Below the pieces are notes generated by a model that worked only from the letters and a program-made list of their open reading frames with translations, was not told where the DNA came from and did no database searches. DNA of 5,746 nucleotides from contig DPJP01000027.1 of assembly GCA_003542955.1 (NCBI GenBank), forward strand, positions 4,578-10,323. The letters run 5' to 3'. The stretch is from Armatimonadota bacterium (lineage in GTDB: Bacteria; Armatimonadota; Zipacnadia; Zipacnadales; UBA11051). Positions 1 through 5,651 of the stretch are shown piece by piece. The translations under genes were made by a program, and so were the position numbers. The stretch's first letter is position 1. Each line of letters opens with the position of its first letter.

Positions 1-1135
1 TGTCGGAGCCCACGCCGACGAGGGGATGTGCCAGGATTCGCTTGAGGTTGTCCTCCGACATCGCCAGGCCGATGGCCGATATTCCGCCCATCTGCTCGAG
101 CCGGATACCGACCTCGAGCAGGTCCACACCCCATTGCTCGGCGAGTTGCGCGGGCGTCTTGCCCTCGACTTCGGGTCGCGGCTCACGCATCGAGCAGAAC
201 AGCAGCTTGTCCGGTCCGCCGCGCTGCGCGTGCATCTTCTCAAGCTCCTCCATCACAATGTCGATGACATCGGCGTCGCGGAGGTTGCCCCATTCGCCGC
301 GTGCGGCTTTGATGGTGTAGGCGATACGCGGGAGGGCATTGGTGGAGCCGCCGTGCCACCCGATGTAGGGGTAGCGGTCGGCGCGCAGGCGCAGGCCGCG
401 GTCGGCGGCTTCCTCCATCAGCGCGAAGACGGCGTTGAGCTTCACCCAGTTGTCCGGGTTCATGGTCTTCAGGTGCGATATCTGAATCGCGATGTCGGCA
501 TGCTGTGCCAGCTCGATGATCTCGGCAATCGCCTGCAGCAGGTGGCGGTCCTCGGAGCGGATGTGGGAGGCGTAGATGCCGTCGCGGGCGCCGGCGGGCT
601 CGGCGAAGGCGAAGACCTCCTCATTGGTCTCGAAGTCCCTGGCATAGCCGACGGTGACACCGAAGGCGCCCTCATCCATCCCGCGCTCGACCTCGGCCTG
701 CATCAACTTGAAGTCGCCGGGGTCAAGGAAGCCGGGCTGCCGGTCCGAAAAGAGCGCGTTGCGGACCGTGTGATGCCCGACGAGCATCGCGTAGTTCTGC
801 TTCATGCCGTGCGTGTCAACCTTGTCGAGGTGCTCTCCGACCGGCCAGCCGGAGCTGCCGCAGTTGCCGGCGACGACGGTCGTGATCCCCTGGCGGACGA
901 GGTTATCCTCGTGGAGGATGTCCTTGTTGACGTTGTTGTGGCAGTGGGTGTGGACGTCGATGAAGCCGGGGCTGACGACCAGACCGGTGGCGTCGATGAC
1001 ATGCGCCGCCGTGGCGTCATCAAGCGCGCCGATCGCATCGATCTTGCCGTACTTGACGCCGACGTTGGCGCAGTAACCCGGCGCGCCGGTACCGTCGACG
1101 ATGGTGGCATTGTTGATGAGGATGTCGAAATCCAT
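1..1135 (-). CDS. N-acyl-D-amino-acid deacylase family amidohydrolase (C-terminus cut by window edge)
   Basis: Probable zinc-dependent amidohydrolase of the D-aminoacylase branch (Amidohydro_3 type), which hydrolyses N-acylated D-amino acids to a carboxylate and the free D-amino acid; exact substrate unknown. The reading frame is open from ATG at 1135 to the left edge (378 codons, no stop), so roughly the last quarter of a usual 480-530 residue enzyme is missing. Family landmarks occur in order: N-terminal strand ILINNATIVDGTG (5-17), PGFIDVHTH with metal histidines H62 and H64, TTVVAGNCG with bridging-type C92, GHHTVR (120-125), YASHIRSE with H191, QISHLK with H221, and VGSD, whose D378 is the last complete codon and matches the catalytic Asp. 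GGAGGA lies 6 nt before the ATG. No signal peptide is seen, so it is probably cytoplasmic. It lies 144 bp downstream of a co-directional MFS gene. Odd points are HTHCH instead of the common HTHDD or HTHYD, and a shortened segment before H191. A dipeptidase-like or N-acyl-D-glutamate-specific role is not excluded. Confidence 0.9.
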   Translation of the reverse strand, partial: MDFDILINNATIVDGTGAPGYCANVGVKYGKIDAIGALDDATAAHVIDATGLVVSPGFIDVHTHCHNNVNKDILHEDNLVRQGITTVVAGNCGSSGWPVGEHLDKVDTHGMKQNYAMLVGHHTVRNALFSDRQPGFLDPGDFKLMQAEVERGMDEGAFGVTVGYARDFETNEEVFAFAEPAGARDGIYASHIRSEDRHLLQAIAEIIELAQHADIAIQISHLKTMNPDNWVKLNAVFALMEEAADRGLRLRADRYPYIGWHGGSTNALPRIAYTIKAARGEWGNLRDADVIDIVMEELEKMHAQRGGPDKLLFCSMREPRPEVEGKTPAQLAEQWGVDLLEVGIRLEQMGGISAIGLAMSEDNLKRILAHPLVGVGSD

Positions 1136-1279
1136 GAGGGTTCCTCCGAGGCCAGGTGCTGAGCGGACCGTGTGCGAGAGGGTTGTTCGCCGCCGGGGCG
1201 GAGTGTCCTCCGGGATTGTGCGCCCGGGGGACGCATGGCGGCTGGGTTGTAGCGGCTTGTCGGGGCGGGAGCCGCCGAG

Positions 1280-2602
1280 CTATGAGCCGGCCTGGGCGGT
1301 ATCCTCGTCGGCCGGCGCGCCTGACGGGGTGCGAGAGTCGGGCACGCGGATCATCGAGGCGAAGATGCCCATGAGTACGGCAACGCACGCGGCGCCGGCG
1401 AAGACCCAGCGGTGCCCGTACGTGCCGCCGCGGTCCCACATCCATCCACCCAACGCGGGTACCGACATCCCGACGGCGTGATCCAGACTTACACCGAGGC
1501 TGAGTGAGGCGGGGAGGTCGTCGGGGTTCTCGACGATCTTCGACAGGTATGTCGAGCGGGCCATCTCCACCGAGAAGAGCAGTTCGTCGAGTATGTAGCA
1601 CGCGAGCGTCAGCCACAGGCCCGGGCCGGTGATTCCCCATCTGTAGGCGAATCCGTACACCATGCAGATCAGCAGGATCAGCACGGAGTTGGCCATCAGC
1701 AGCCTGCGCTCGCCGAAGCGATCGATCAGCTTGCCGACGGTGGGAATGATGAACAGGCTTGAACCGGCAGCGACGATCCAGAGCTTGGCGAACGTCGATG
1801 GGGGCTGGTTGAAGATGCGAATGAGCACCCATGGGGCAAAGGTCAGGAATGCCTGCTTGCGGGCGCCGAACAGCAGCGAGAGCACATAGTAGAGCCAGTA
1901 CTGACGGCGGATGATCAGTCGCGGGCGCTTCGTCTGGCTCCCGATCTCGCGGATCCGCAGGAGCAGGATCGTTGCCACCAGAGCGAACAGACCGCCGATG
2001 CCGAAGACGAGCCAGTATGGCGGTGTGGGCAGGCCTGTGGTGACTGAGGTTCGCCATGACGGGACTGAGACCAGCTCTGTGAGTACCCACACCATGCCGG
2101 CGCCCGCGACGCCGCCCACCGCGCCCGCGGCACGCACCTGTCCGAGCTTCCGGCCGCGGTGCGCAACCGTCCCCAGGCTCATCCCGATGGACTCGCTAAC
2201 CGGCATGATCAGGTGGCCGCCGACCGACCAGGCGAACATGAACAGGATCATCAGCGGCCAGCCGATCGCGCGGTTGTCGATGTAACCGACCCCGGCCAGA
2301 CCCCAGAGCCCCGCCACGGAGCACAGCAGTGCCACGCCGCCGACGCGGGTCTCCGGGAGAAAGGCGAGCAGGCCTGCCATGAGCGTTACCAGCAGGCCGG
2401 GCAACTCGCGGGGGAACTCGAGCAGGCCGCGGGTCTGGGCGGATATATCGTACGTGTCGGCGAGGAAGTTGTTGAAGGTGGTGTGGAACGCCCCGCCCTG
2501 CGCGCCGCAGAAGAGGAGCGCGAGCAGGAAGAAAGTTACCTGGGGGCCGAGCCGGGCGATGCGCCTGCGCAATTGGGAGAGACTGATCTGGGATTCACTC
2601 AT
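1280..2602 (-). CDS. MFS transporter, 12 transmembrane segments
   Basis: A 440-residue major facilitator superfamily carrier of the inner membrane; substrate not identifiable from sequence. Hydrophobic segments lie roughly at residues 22-40, 63-82, 88-107, 115-137, 158-178, 196-216, 236-262 (possibly with a break), 273-290, 301-322, 326-346, 370-387 and 398-418. A charged cytoplasmic loop falls at 217-234, where the two six-helix halves join. GKLIDRFGERR (290-300) is the classic MFS loop motif, here between helices 8 and 9, and the glycine/alanine-rich helix 5 (158-170) also fits the fold. The tail (420-440) is hydrophilic. I start it at ATG 2602 (MSESQ...): it has GGAAAGG about 8 nt upstream and lies just downstream of a strong promoter. 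An open frame extends 47 codons further up to 2743, but it would cross that promoter and has no transporter-like residues. The deacylase gene follows 144 bp downstream in the same direction, suggesting uptake of its substrate or a related compound. Confidence 0.9.
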   Translation of the reverse strand: MSESQISLSQLRRRIARLGPQVTFFLLALLFCGAQGGAFHTTFNNFLADTYDISAQTRGLLEFPRELPGLLVTLMAGLLAFLPETRVGGVALLCSVAGLWGLAGVGYIDNRAIGWPLMILFMFAWSVGGHLIMPVSESIGMSLGTVAHRGRKLGQVRAAGAVGGVAGAGMVWVLTELVSVPSWRTSVTTGLPTPPYWLVFGIGGLFALVATILLLRIREIGSQTKRPRLIIRRQYWLYYVLSLLFGARKQAFLTFAPWVLIRIFNQPPSTFAKLWIVAAGSSLFIIPTVGKLIDRFGERRLLMANSVLILLICMVYGFAYRWGITGPGLWLTLACYILDELLFSVEMARSTYLSKIVENPDDLPASLSLGVSLDHAVGMSVPALGGWMWDRGGTYGHRWVFAGAACVAVLMGIFASMIRVPDSRTPSGAPADEDTAQAGS

Positions 2603-2623
2603 TGGGGGGCCTTTCCGCAGGCC

Positions 2624-2652
2624 ATTATAGTCCGGCGATAGCGGGTGGTCAA
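2624..2652 (-). promoter_or_regulatory. Strong sigma70-type promoter for the MFS transporter gene
   Basis: On the minus strand, TTGACC (2652-2647) is separated by exactly 17 bp from a perfect TATAAT (2629-2624). The inferred start of transcription, near 2617, would give a leader of only about 15 nt carrying GGAAAGG before the ATG at 2602. The match (5/6 plus 6/6 at optimal spacing) is striking in GC-rich DNA. The transcript probably continues into the deacylase gene, since I see no T-rich terminator between them. Start site and sigma-factor assignment are inferred. Confidence 0.75.
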
Positions 2653-2677
2653 CGCAGCCGGATGACAGGCGCCGGAC
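2630..2677. promoter_or_regulatory. 8-bp inverted repeat bracketing the -35 box (candidate operator)
   Basis: GTCCGGCG (2630-2637) and CGCCGGAC (2670-2677) are perfect inverted copies, 32 bp apart. The first abuts the -10 box of the MFS promoter and sits in the spacer; the second lies upstream of the -35 box. The centre-to-centre distance is 40 bp, close to four helical turns, so two bound dimers would face the same side. The geometry fits repression of the transporter gene, but no regulator gene is in view and the role is inference. Confidence 0.35.
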
Positions 2678-2678
2678 G

Positions 2679-2692
2679 ACTCCGCGCGGAGT
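2679..2692. promoter_or_regulatory. Perfect 14-bp palindrome ACTCCGCGCGGAGT (candidate operator)
   Basis: A fully self-complementary 14-mer lies in the divergent region between the MFS and CBS genes. It starts 26 bp upstream of the MFS -35 box and ends 77 bp before the CBS start codon. Such a site suits a dimeric helix-turn-helix regulator that could act on either gene. I do not recognise the motif as that of a known regulator family, and function is inferred from symmetry and position only. Confidence 0.4.
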
Positions 2693-2695
2693 TGG

Positions 2696-2757
2696 CAACC
2701 CCTGCAGGATATGGAAACCCGCCGTTGAAGGAGTTGGTACCATTCAACCCTGCAGGG
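2696..2757. repeat. Direct repeat CAACCC(C)TGCAGG, two copies flanking a dyad
   Basis: CAACCCCTGCAGG (2696-2708) recurs as CAACCCTGCAGG (2745-2756). Each copy contains a palindromic core: CCTGCAGG at 2701-2708 and CCCTGCAGGG at 2748-2757. The cores are 48 bp apart, centre to centre. Between them, GTTGAA (2724-2729) and TTCAAC (2743-2748) form an inverted repeat enclosing the palindrome TGGTACCA (2735-2742). The second copy ends inside the ribosome binding site of the CBS gene, so a protein or RNA fold here could affect its translation. I could not find a convincing plus-strand promoter in this stretch. Confidence 0.4.
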
Positions 2758-2769
2758 AGGTGCGTTCAG

Positions 2770-3147
2770 ATGCCGACGGCCAGAGATGTGATGAGCAGCC
2801 CCGTCATCATGATCGACGGGATGGCGACTGTGAGCGAGGCGGTCGAGGTCATGAAGAAGGAGGGAGTGCGGGCGCTGATCGTCGAGCGGCGCGGGCTCGA
2901 GGACGCCTACGGGATCGTCACCCAGCGAGATATCGCCTACGCCGTGCTCGCCCAGGGCGAGGACCCCGACGAAGTGAAGGTCCACGAAATCCAGTCCAAG
3001 CCGCTGGTGGTGGTGAATCCCGACCTGGATGTGAAGTATGTGGCCCGCTTGATGAGCAACTTCGGTCTCTCCCGCGCCCCGGTCATCTTCGACGGGAAGG
3101 TCCAGGGCATCGTGTCGGTCAGCGACCTGGTGAACAAAGCTCTGTAG
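2770..3147 (+). CDS. Stand-alone tandem CBS-domain protein
   Basis: A 125-residue soluble protein made almost entirely of a CBS-domain pair (Bateman module). Such modules bind adenine nucleotides or similar ligands and act as energy or ligand sensors for a partner protein. CBS1 spans about residues 5-60 (RDVMSSPVIMIDGMATVSEAV..., ending GIVTQRDI at 48-55); CBS2 spans about 71-123 (EIQSKPLVVVNPD..., ending GIVSVSDL at 113-120). The G-h-h-T/S-x-x-D signature, with D54 and D119 at the usual ribose-contacting positions, is present in both halves. There is no extra catalytic, DNA-binding or membrane domain. The start is ATG 2770, preceded by GGGAGGT at 2755-2761 with an 8-nt gap; the frame is open further upstream but that part has no CBS-like sequence. 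The gene is alone on its strand, divergent from the MFS gene and convergent with hypE, so no partner can be named. Confidence 0.9.
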   Translation: MPTARDVMSSPVIMIDGMATVSEAVEVMKKEGVRALIVERRGLEDAYGIVTQRDIAYAVLAQGEDPDEVKVHEIQSKPLVVVNPDLDVKYVARLMSNFGLSRAPVIFDGKVQGIVSVSDLVNKAL

Positions 3148-3195
3148 CAGGCCGCGCCCACTCGCGGCTCATACCACAGCACCACCTGCAGCCGT

Positions 3196-3213
3196 ATCTG
3201 AGTCGAACCAGAT
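3196..3213. other. Small hairpin in the 3' untranslated region of the CBS gene
   Basis: ATCTG (3196-3200) and CAGAT (3209-3213) form a perfect 5-bp stem with an 8-nt loop, 48 bp after the CBS stop codon and 20 bp before the terminator stem. Read on the minus strand, the loop GTTCGACT resembles a tRNA T-loop, but no other tRNA part is present. Role unknown; it may be chance. Confidence 0.2.
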
Positions 3214-3233
3214 GTCAACCTACCGAACCGACG

Positions 3234-3265
3234 AACGGCTCCCTGTGACGGGGAGCCGTTTTCTT
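3234..3265 (+). terminator. Rho-independent terminator of the CBS gene
   Basis: AACGGCTCCC (3234-3243) pairs perfectly with GGGAGCCGTT (3251-3260) around a 7-nt loop and runs into TTTTCTT (3259-3265). The 10-bp stem with a U-rich tail is canonical on the plus strand and lies 86 bp after the CBS stop. On the minus strand the same stem lies 25 bp past the end of hypE but is followed by CGTCGG with no T run, so it is at best a weak terminator for the hyp operon. Confidence 0.85.
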
Positions 3266-3290
3266 GTTGGGCTGCTTGGCCGCCAGACCA

Positions 3291-4358
3291 TCAGCAGATC
3301 CGCGGCAGCAGTTCGCCGGCGGGCAACTCCAGCACACGCGTGGTGCCGATGGCCGTCGTGACGCGCACGAGGCCCGTGGCACCGGCGCCGCGTTCGGCTG
3401 TTCGTGCATCGGTCGCCTCGCCGATGATAGCGGCATCCGCGCCGAGTGGGTGTTCGCGCATCGCCTCGAGGACGGCGTCGGCGGCATCGGGCGCCACCAT
3501 GGCGACGAGTTTGCCCTCGTTGGCAACCGCGTACGGCGAGAGCCCGAGTATCTCACACACGCCGCCGACCTCCGGGCGCACCGGGATCGCCCGCGAGTCA
3601 ACCGATATCCCCACTCCCGATGATGATGCGATCTCGTTGAGCCCCGCTGCCAGGCCGCCGCGAGTCAGGTCACGCAGGGTGTGGATGCCCTCGCCGCCGG
3701 CGGCAAGCATCGGCTCAACGAGCGAGTAGAGCGCTGCCGTGTCGCTCCGCAGATCGGCGGTCACCTGGAGGTCCTCGCGCGCGATCATCACGGCGACGCC
3801 ATGGTCGCCCATCGTGCCGTTGACAAGAACGAGATCACCCGGACGCGCGGCGGCCACCGAGGGGGCGTGCGGACCGCAGGTGCCGATGCCGGAGGTGTTG
3901 ATGAAGATACCGTCTGCCTGCCCGCGGCCGACGACCTTCGTGTCACCGGCGACGATGGAGACGTCAGCATCATGCGCCGCCTCTCCCAGGGAGGCCACGA
4001 TGCGGCGGAGTGTATCTAGAGGGAGGCCCTCCTCGATGATCATCCCGACAGAGAGGTAGAGCGGCCTGGCGCCACGCATGGCCAAATCGTTGACGGTGCC
4101 GTGGACTGCCAGGTGTCCGATGTTGCCGCCCGGGAACTCGAGCGGCTGCACGGTGAAGGAGTCGGTGGTGAAGGCGATGCGGCCCGGGGGGAGATCAAGC
4201 ACCGCGGCGTCCTCGAGGGCGTCGGGATTCTGGCCGGGGAGCACGGAGAGCAGCTCATCTCTGATGAGTTGCTGCATGGCGGCGCCGCCGCTGCCGTGGC
4301 CGAGGCCGATTGTCTGGTCGGTTGGTTGATGATGCATAGGGTGTCTCTTTCCGGCCAT
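3291..4358 (-). CDS. hypE: HypE, carbamoyl dehydratase of [NiFe]-hydrogenase maturation
   Basis: HypE receives a carbamoyl group from HypF on its C-terminal cysteine and, using ATP, dehydrates it to a thiocyanate, the source of the two CN ligands passed to iron on HypC-HypD. Landmarks: HGSGG (21-25), TTDSFTVQPLEFPGGNIG followed by LAVHGTVNDLAMRGA (64-97; nucleotide-binding and AIR-synthase-like core), SIVAGDTKVV (134-143), LRDLTRGGLAAGLNEIA (228-244), YAVANEGK (276-283) and the terminal PRIC ending in the essential cysteine, C355. All expected elements are intact, so it should be active. It is cytosolic. From ATG 4358 the product has 355 residues, near the usual 330-350. I chose this start because AGGA, overlapping the hypD stop, lies 8 nt upstream. 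ATG 4337 (348 residues) is a close alternative with GGAAAGAG upstream. It is the third gene of hypCDE, 10 bp after hypD, and converges with the CBS gene. Confidence 0.96.
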   Translation of the reverse strand: MAGKRHPMHHQPTDQTIGLGHGSGGAAMQQLIRDELLSVLPGQNPDALEDAAVLDLPPGRIAFTTDSFTVQPLEFPGGNIGHLAVHGTVNDLAMRGARPLYLSVGMIIEEGLPLDTLRRIVASLGEAAHDADVSIVAGDTKVVGRGQADGIFINTSGIGTCGPHAPSVAAARPGDLVLVNGTMGDHGVAVMIAREDLQVTADLRSDTAALYSLVEPMLAAGGEGIHTLRDLTRGGLAAGLNEIASSSGVGISVDSRAIPVRPEVGGVCEILGLSPYAVANEGKLVAMVAPDAADAVLEAMREHPLGADAAIIGEATDARTAERGAGATGLVRVTTAIGTTRVLELPAGELLPRIC

Positions 4359-4366
4359 GGGTGGTG

Positions 4367-4372
4367 TCCTAC
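4367..4372 (-). promoter_or_regulatory. hypE ribosome binding site overlapping the hypD stop codon
   Basis: On the minus strand GTAGGA (4372-4367) contains the hypD stop TAG (4371-4369) and an AGGA core placed 8 nt before ATG 4358. A ribosome finishing hypD would cover this site, so hypE translation is probably coupled to hypD. This decides the choice of 4358 over 4337, though only moderately. Confidence 0.55.
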
Positions 4373-5430
4373 CCGCCGTAGCGATATGCCGCCGCGCAGG
4401 AGCCCTCCGAGGAGACCATGCACGGGCCGATGGGTGACTGCGGGGTGCATGCGGAGCCGAAGGCCGGGCAGTCGGTTGGGAGAGCCTTGCCCTGCAGAAC
4501 CTCGCCACAGATGCATGGGCCGCGGTCGATCTCGATGGGCGGGGCGAGGTCAAAGCGCGTGCGGGCATCGAGGTGTGAGTACTCGGCGCGCAGAGCCAGG
4601 CCGCTATCGGGCAGCATGCCGAGGCCCCGCCAGTCGACATCGGCGACGGCGAAGACGCTCTCGACCTGCGCACGGGCCTTCGGATTGCCCTCCGCCTGGA
4701 CGGCGCGCGGGTAGCAGTTGTCCACGCGGGGCTCGCCGCTGACGATCTGGTTCACGAGCGAGTTGACCCCCAGGAGGATATCGAGGGGGGTGAAGCCTGC
4801 GATTGCACACGGAATCCCGTGGTCGCGGGGGATGAACTCATAGGCATTCGCGCCGATGATGGTGCTGACATGCCCCGGACACAGGAGCGCGTCGATGCGG
4901 CAATCCGGATCGGCGATGAGCACCTCGAGCGCGGGCGGCACGAGCTTGTGGCACGCGTAGACGCTGAAGTTGCGCAGGCCCGTGGAGGCGGCGTCAGAGA
5001 CAGTCACGGCGATGGCCGGCGTGGTGGTCTCGAAGCCGACGCCGATCAGGACGACCTCGCGGTCGGGGTACTCGCGGGCGAGGTCGAGCGATTGCATCGG
5101 CGAGTACATGACCCTGACCTCCACGCCCGCGGCACGGGCGTCGGCGAGGCTGCCGCGCGGACCGATAACGCGCACCATGTCACCGAAGGTGGCGATGATC
5201 GCGCCCTGTTGCGCGATCTGGACGATGGCATCGAGGTCGGAATCGGCGGTTACACACACGGGACAGCCGGGGCCCGATATCAGCCGAATGCTCTCGGGGA
5301 GCAGTTGCCTGATGCCGTAGCGGCCGATGGCATGCGAGTGCGTGCCGCAGACCTCCATGATCGTCATCGGCGGCGGGTCCGCCGCGGCGATCTGATCGGC
5401 CAGCTCCCTGCAGTGGGCGGCGATGCTCAC
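4369..5430 (-). CDS. hypD: HypD, Fe-S scaffold for Fe(CN)2CO assembly in [NiFe]-hydrogenase maturation
   Basis: HypD is the [4Fe-4S] protein that, with HypC, holds the iron on which the CN and CO ligands are assembled before transfer to the hydrogenase large subunit. At 353 residues it is slightly short of the usual 360-380. Key motifs are all present: MEVCGTH (25-31), GPGCPVC (53-59), GVGFETTTPA (130-139), ACHK (159-162), CPGHVS (184-189) and the cysteine-rich C-terminus CICGEVLQGKALPTDCP (306-322), with SACTPQSPIGPC (326-337) and C345. The C-terminal cysteines include the cluster ligands; C28, C56 and C59 match the redox and iron-site cysteines of the family. The start is GTG at 5430, overlapping the hypC stop by 4 bp (GTGA) with GGGGGAG 7 nt upstream inside hypC, indicating translational coupling. 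Cytosolic. The C-terminal AAAYRYGG is typical of the family. Confidence 0.97.
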   Translation of the reverse strand: MSIAAHCRELADQIAAADPPPMTIMEVCGTHSHAIGRYGIRQLLPESIRLISGPGCPVCVTADSDLDAIVQIAQQGAIIATFGDMVRVIGPRGSLADARAAGVEVRVMYSPMQSLDLAREYPDREVVLIGVGFETTTPAIAVTVSDAASTGLRNFSVYACHKLVPPALEVLIADPDCRIDALLCPGHVSTIIGANAYEFIPRDHGIPCAIAGFTPLDILLGVNSLVNQIVSGEPRVDNCYPRAVQAEGNPKARAQVESVFAVADVDWRGLGMLPDSGLALRAEYSHLDARTRFDLAPPIEIDRGPCICGEVLQGKALPTDCPAFGSACTPQSPIGPCMVSSEGSCAAAYRYGG

Positions 5431-5651
5431 CAGGACGCTCCCCCAAGCTCGGCCCAGAGCGCGCGGACCTCTTCGGCCTCCTGCTTGTCGACCTTGTTGA
5501 TGGCGAAACCCGCATGCACGAGCAGGTAGTCGCCGACCTCCACGTCTTCGCTGAGGAGGTCGATGCGCGCGGGCACGACACTGCCGCTGACTTCGACCCT
5601 GGCGGTGTTGCCCTCTATCTCGATGACTTCACCCGGAATTGCTACACACAT
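5427..5651 (-). CDS. hypC: HypC/HybG family hydrogenase maturation chaperone
   Basis: A 74-residue member of the HypC family, which forms a complex with HypD, carries the Fe(CN)2CO unit to the hydrogenase large-subunit precursor and is released after nickel insertion. It begins MCVAIPGEV: the cysteine at position 2, exposed once Met is removed, is the essential iron-binding residue. GDYLLVHAGFAINKVD (40-55) is the second family signature, with the conserved histidine at H46. Length and motifs match single-operon HypC proteins. The start is ATG 5651 with GGAG 9 nt upstream. Its TGA overlaps the hypD GTG start by 4 bp. HypC, HypG and HybG paralogues cannot be told apart without the partner hydrogenase; the hypC-D-E order favours hypC. 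Confidence 0.96.
   Translation of the reverse strand: MCVAIPGEVIEIEGNTARVEVSGSVVPARIDLLSEDVEVGDYLLVHAGFAINKVDKQEAEEVRALWAELGGASW

Noticed and set aside
26..1162. Long plus-strand open frame of 378 codons opposite the deacylase
   Set aside because: It is the antisense shadow of the deacylase frame, which carries all family motifs; the plus-strand product is low in recognisable domains and biased to Val, Asp and Gly, as expected of a GC-rich shadow.
1252..1275. Inverted repeat GCGGCT...AGCCGC just downstream of the MFS stop codon, considered as a terminator
   Set aside because: Only a 6-bp stem with a 12-nt loop and no T run on the minus strand; not enough to end transcription before the deacylase.
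1020..2090. Minus-strand open frame of 356 codons across the MFS and deacylase genes
   Set aside because: It overlaps both genes out of frame and its product is Arg/Pro-rich with no domain; typical GC-rich artefact.
2711..2728. Tiny leader ORF (Met-Glu-Thr-Arg-Arg-stop) upstream of the CBS gene
   Set aside because: The possible ribosome binding site is too close to the ATG and five codons arise easily by chance; no attenuator structure was convincing.
2603..2743. 47-codon N-terminal extension of the MFS gene from ATG 2743
   Set aside because: It would cover the near-consensus promoter and the dyad-rich region, has no membrane-protein character, and ATG 2602 has a suitable ribosome binding site and leader.
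3196..3213. Possible tRNA fragment or attachment site, from a T-loop-like GTTCGACT on the minus strand
   Set aside because: No acceptor, D-arm or anticodon arm can be built around it, and there is no CCA end or integrase gene.
4359..4673. Long N-terminal extension of hypE to 4673
   Set aside because: It lies out of frame inside hypD, whose conserved cysteine-rich C-terminus is encoded there; the extension is Arg/Ser/Pro-rich without homology to HypE.
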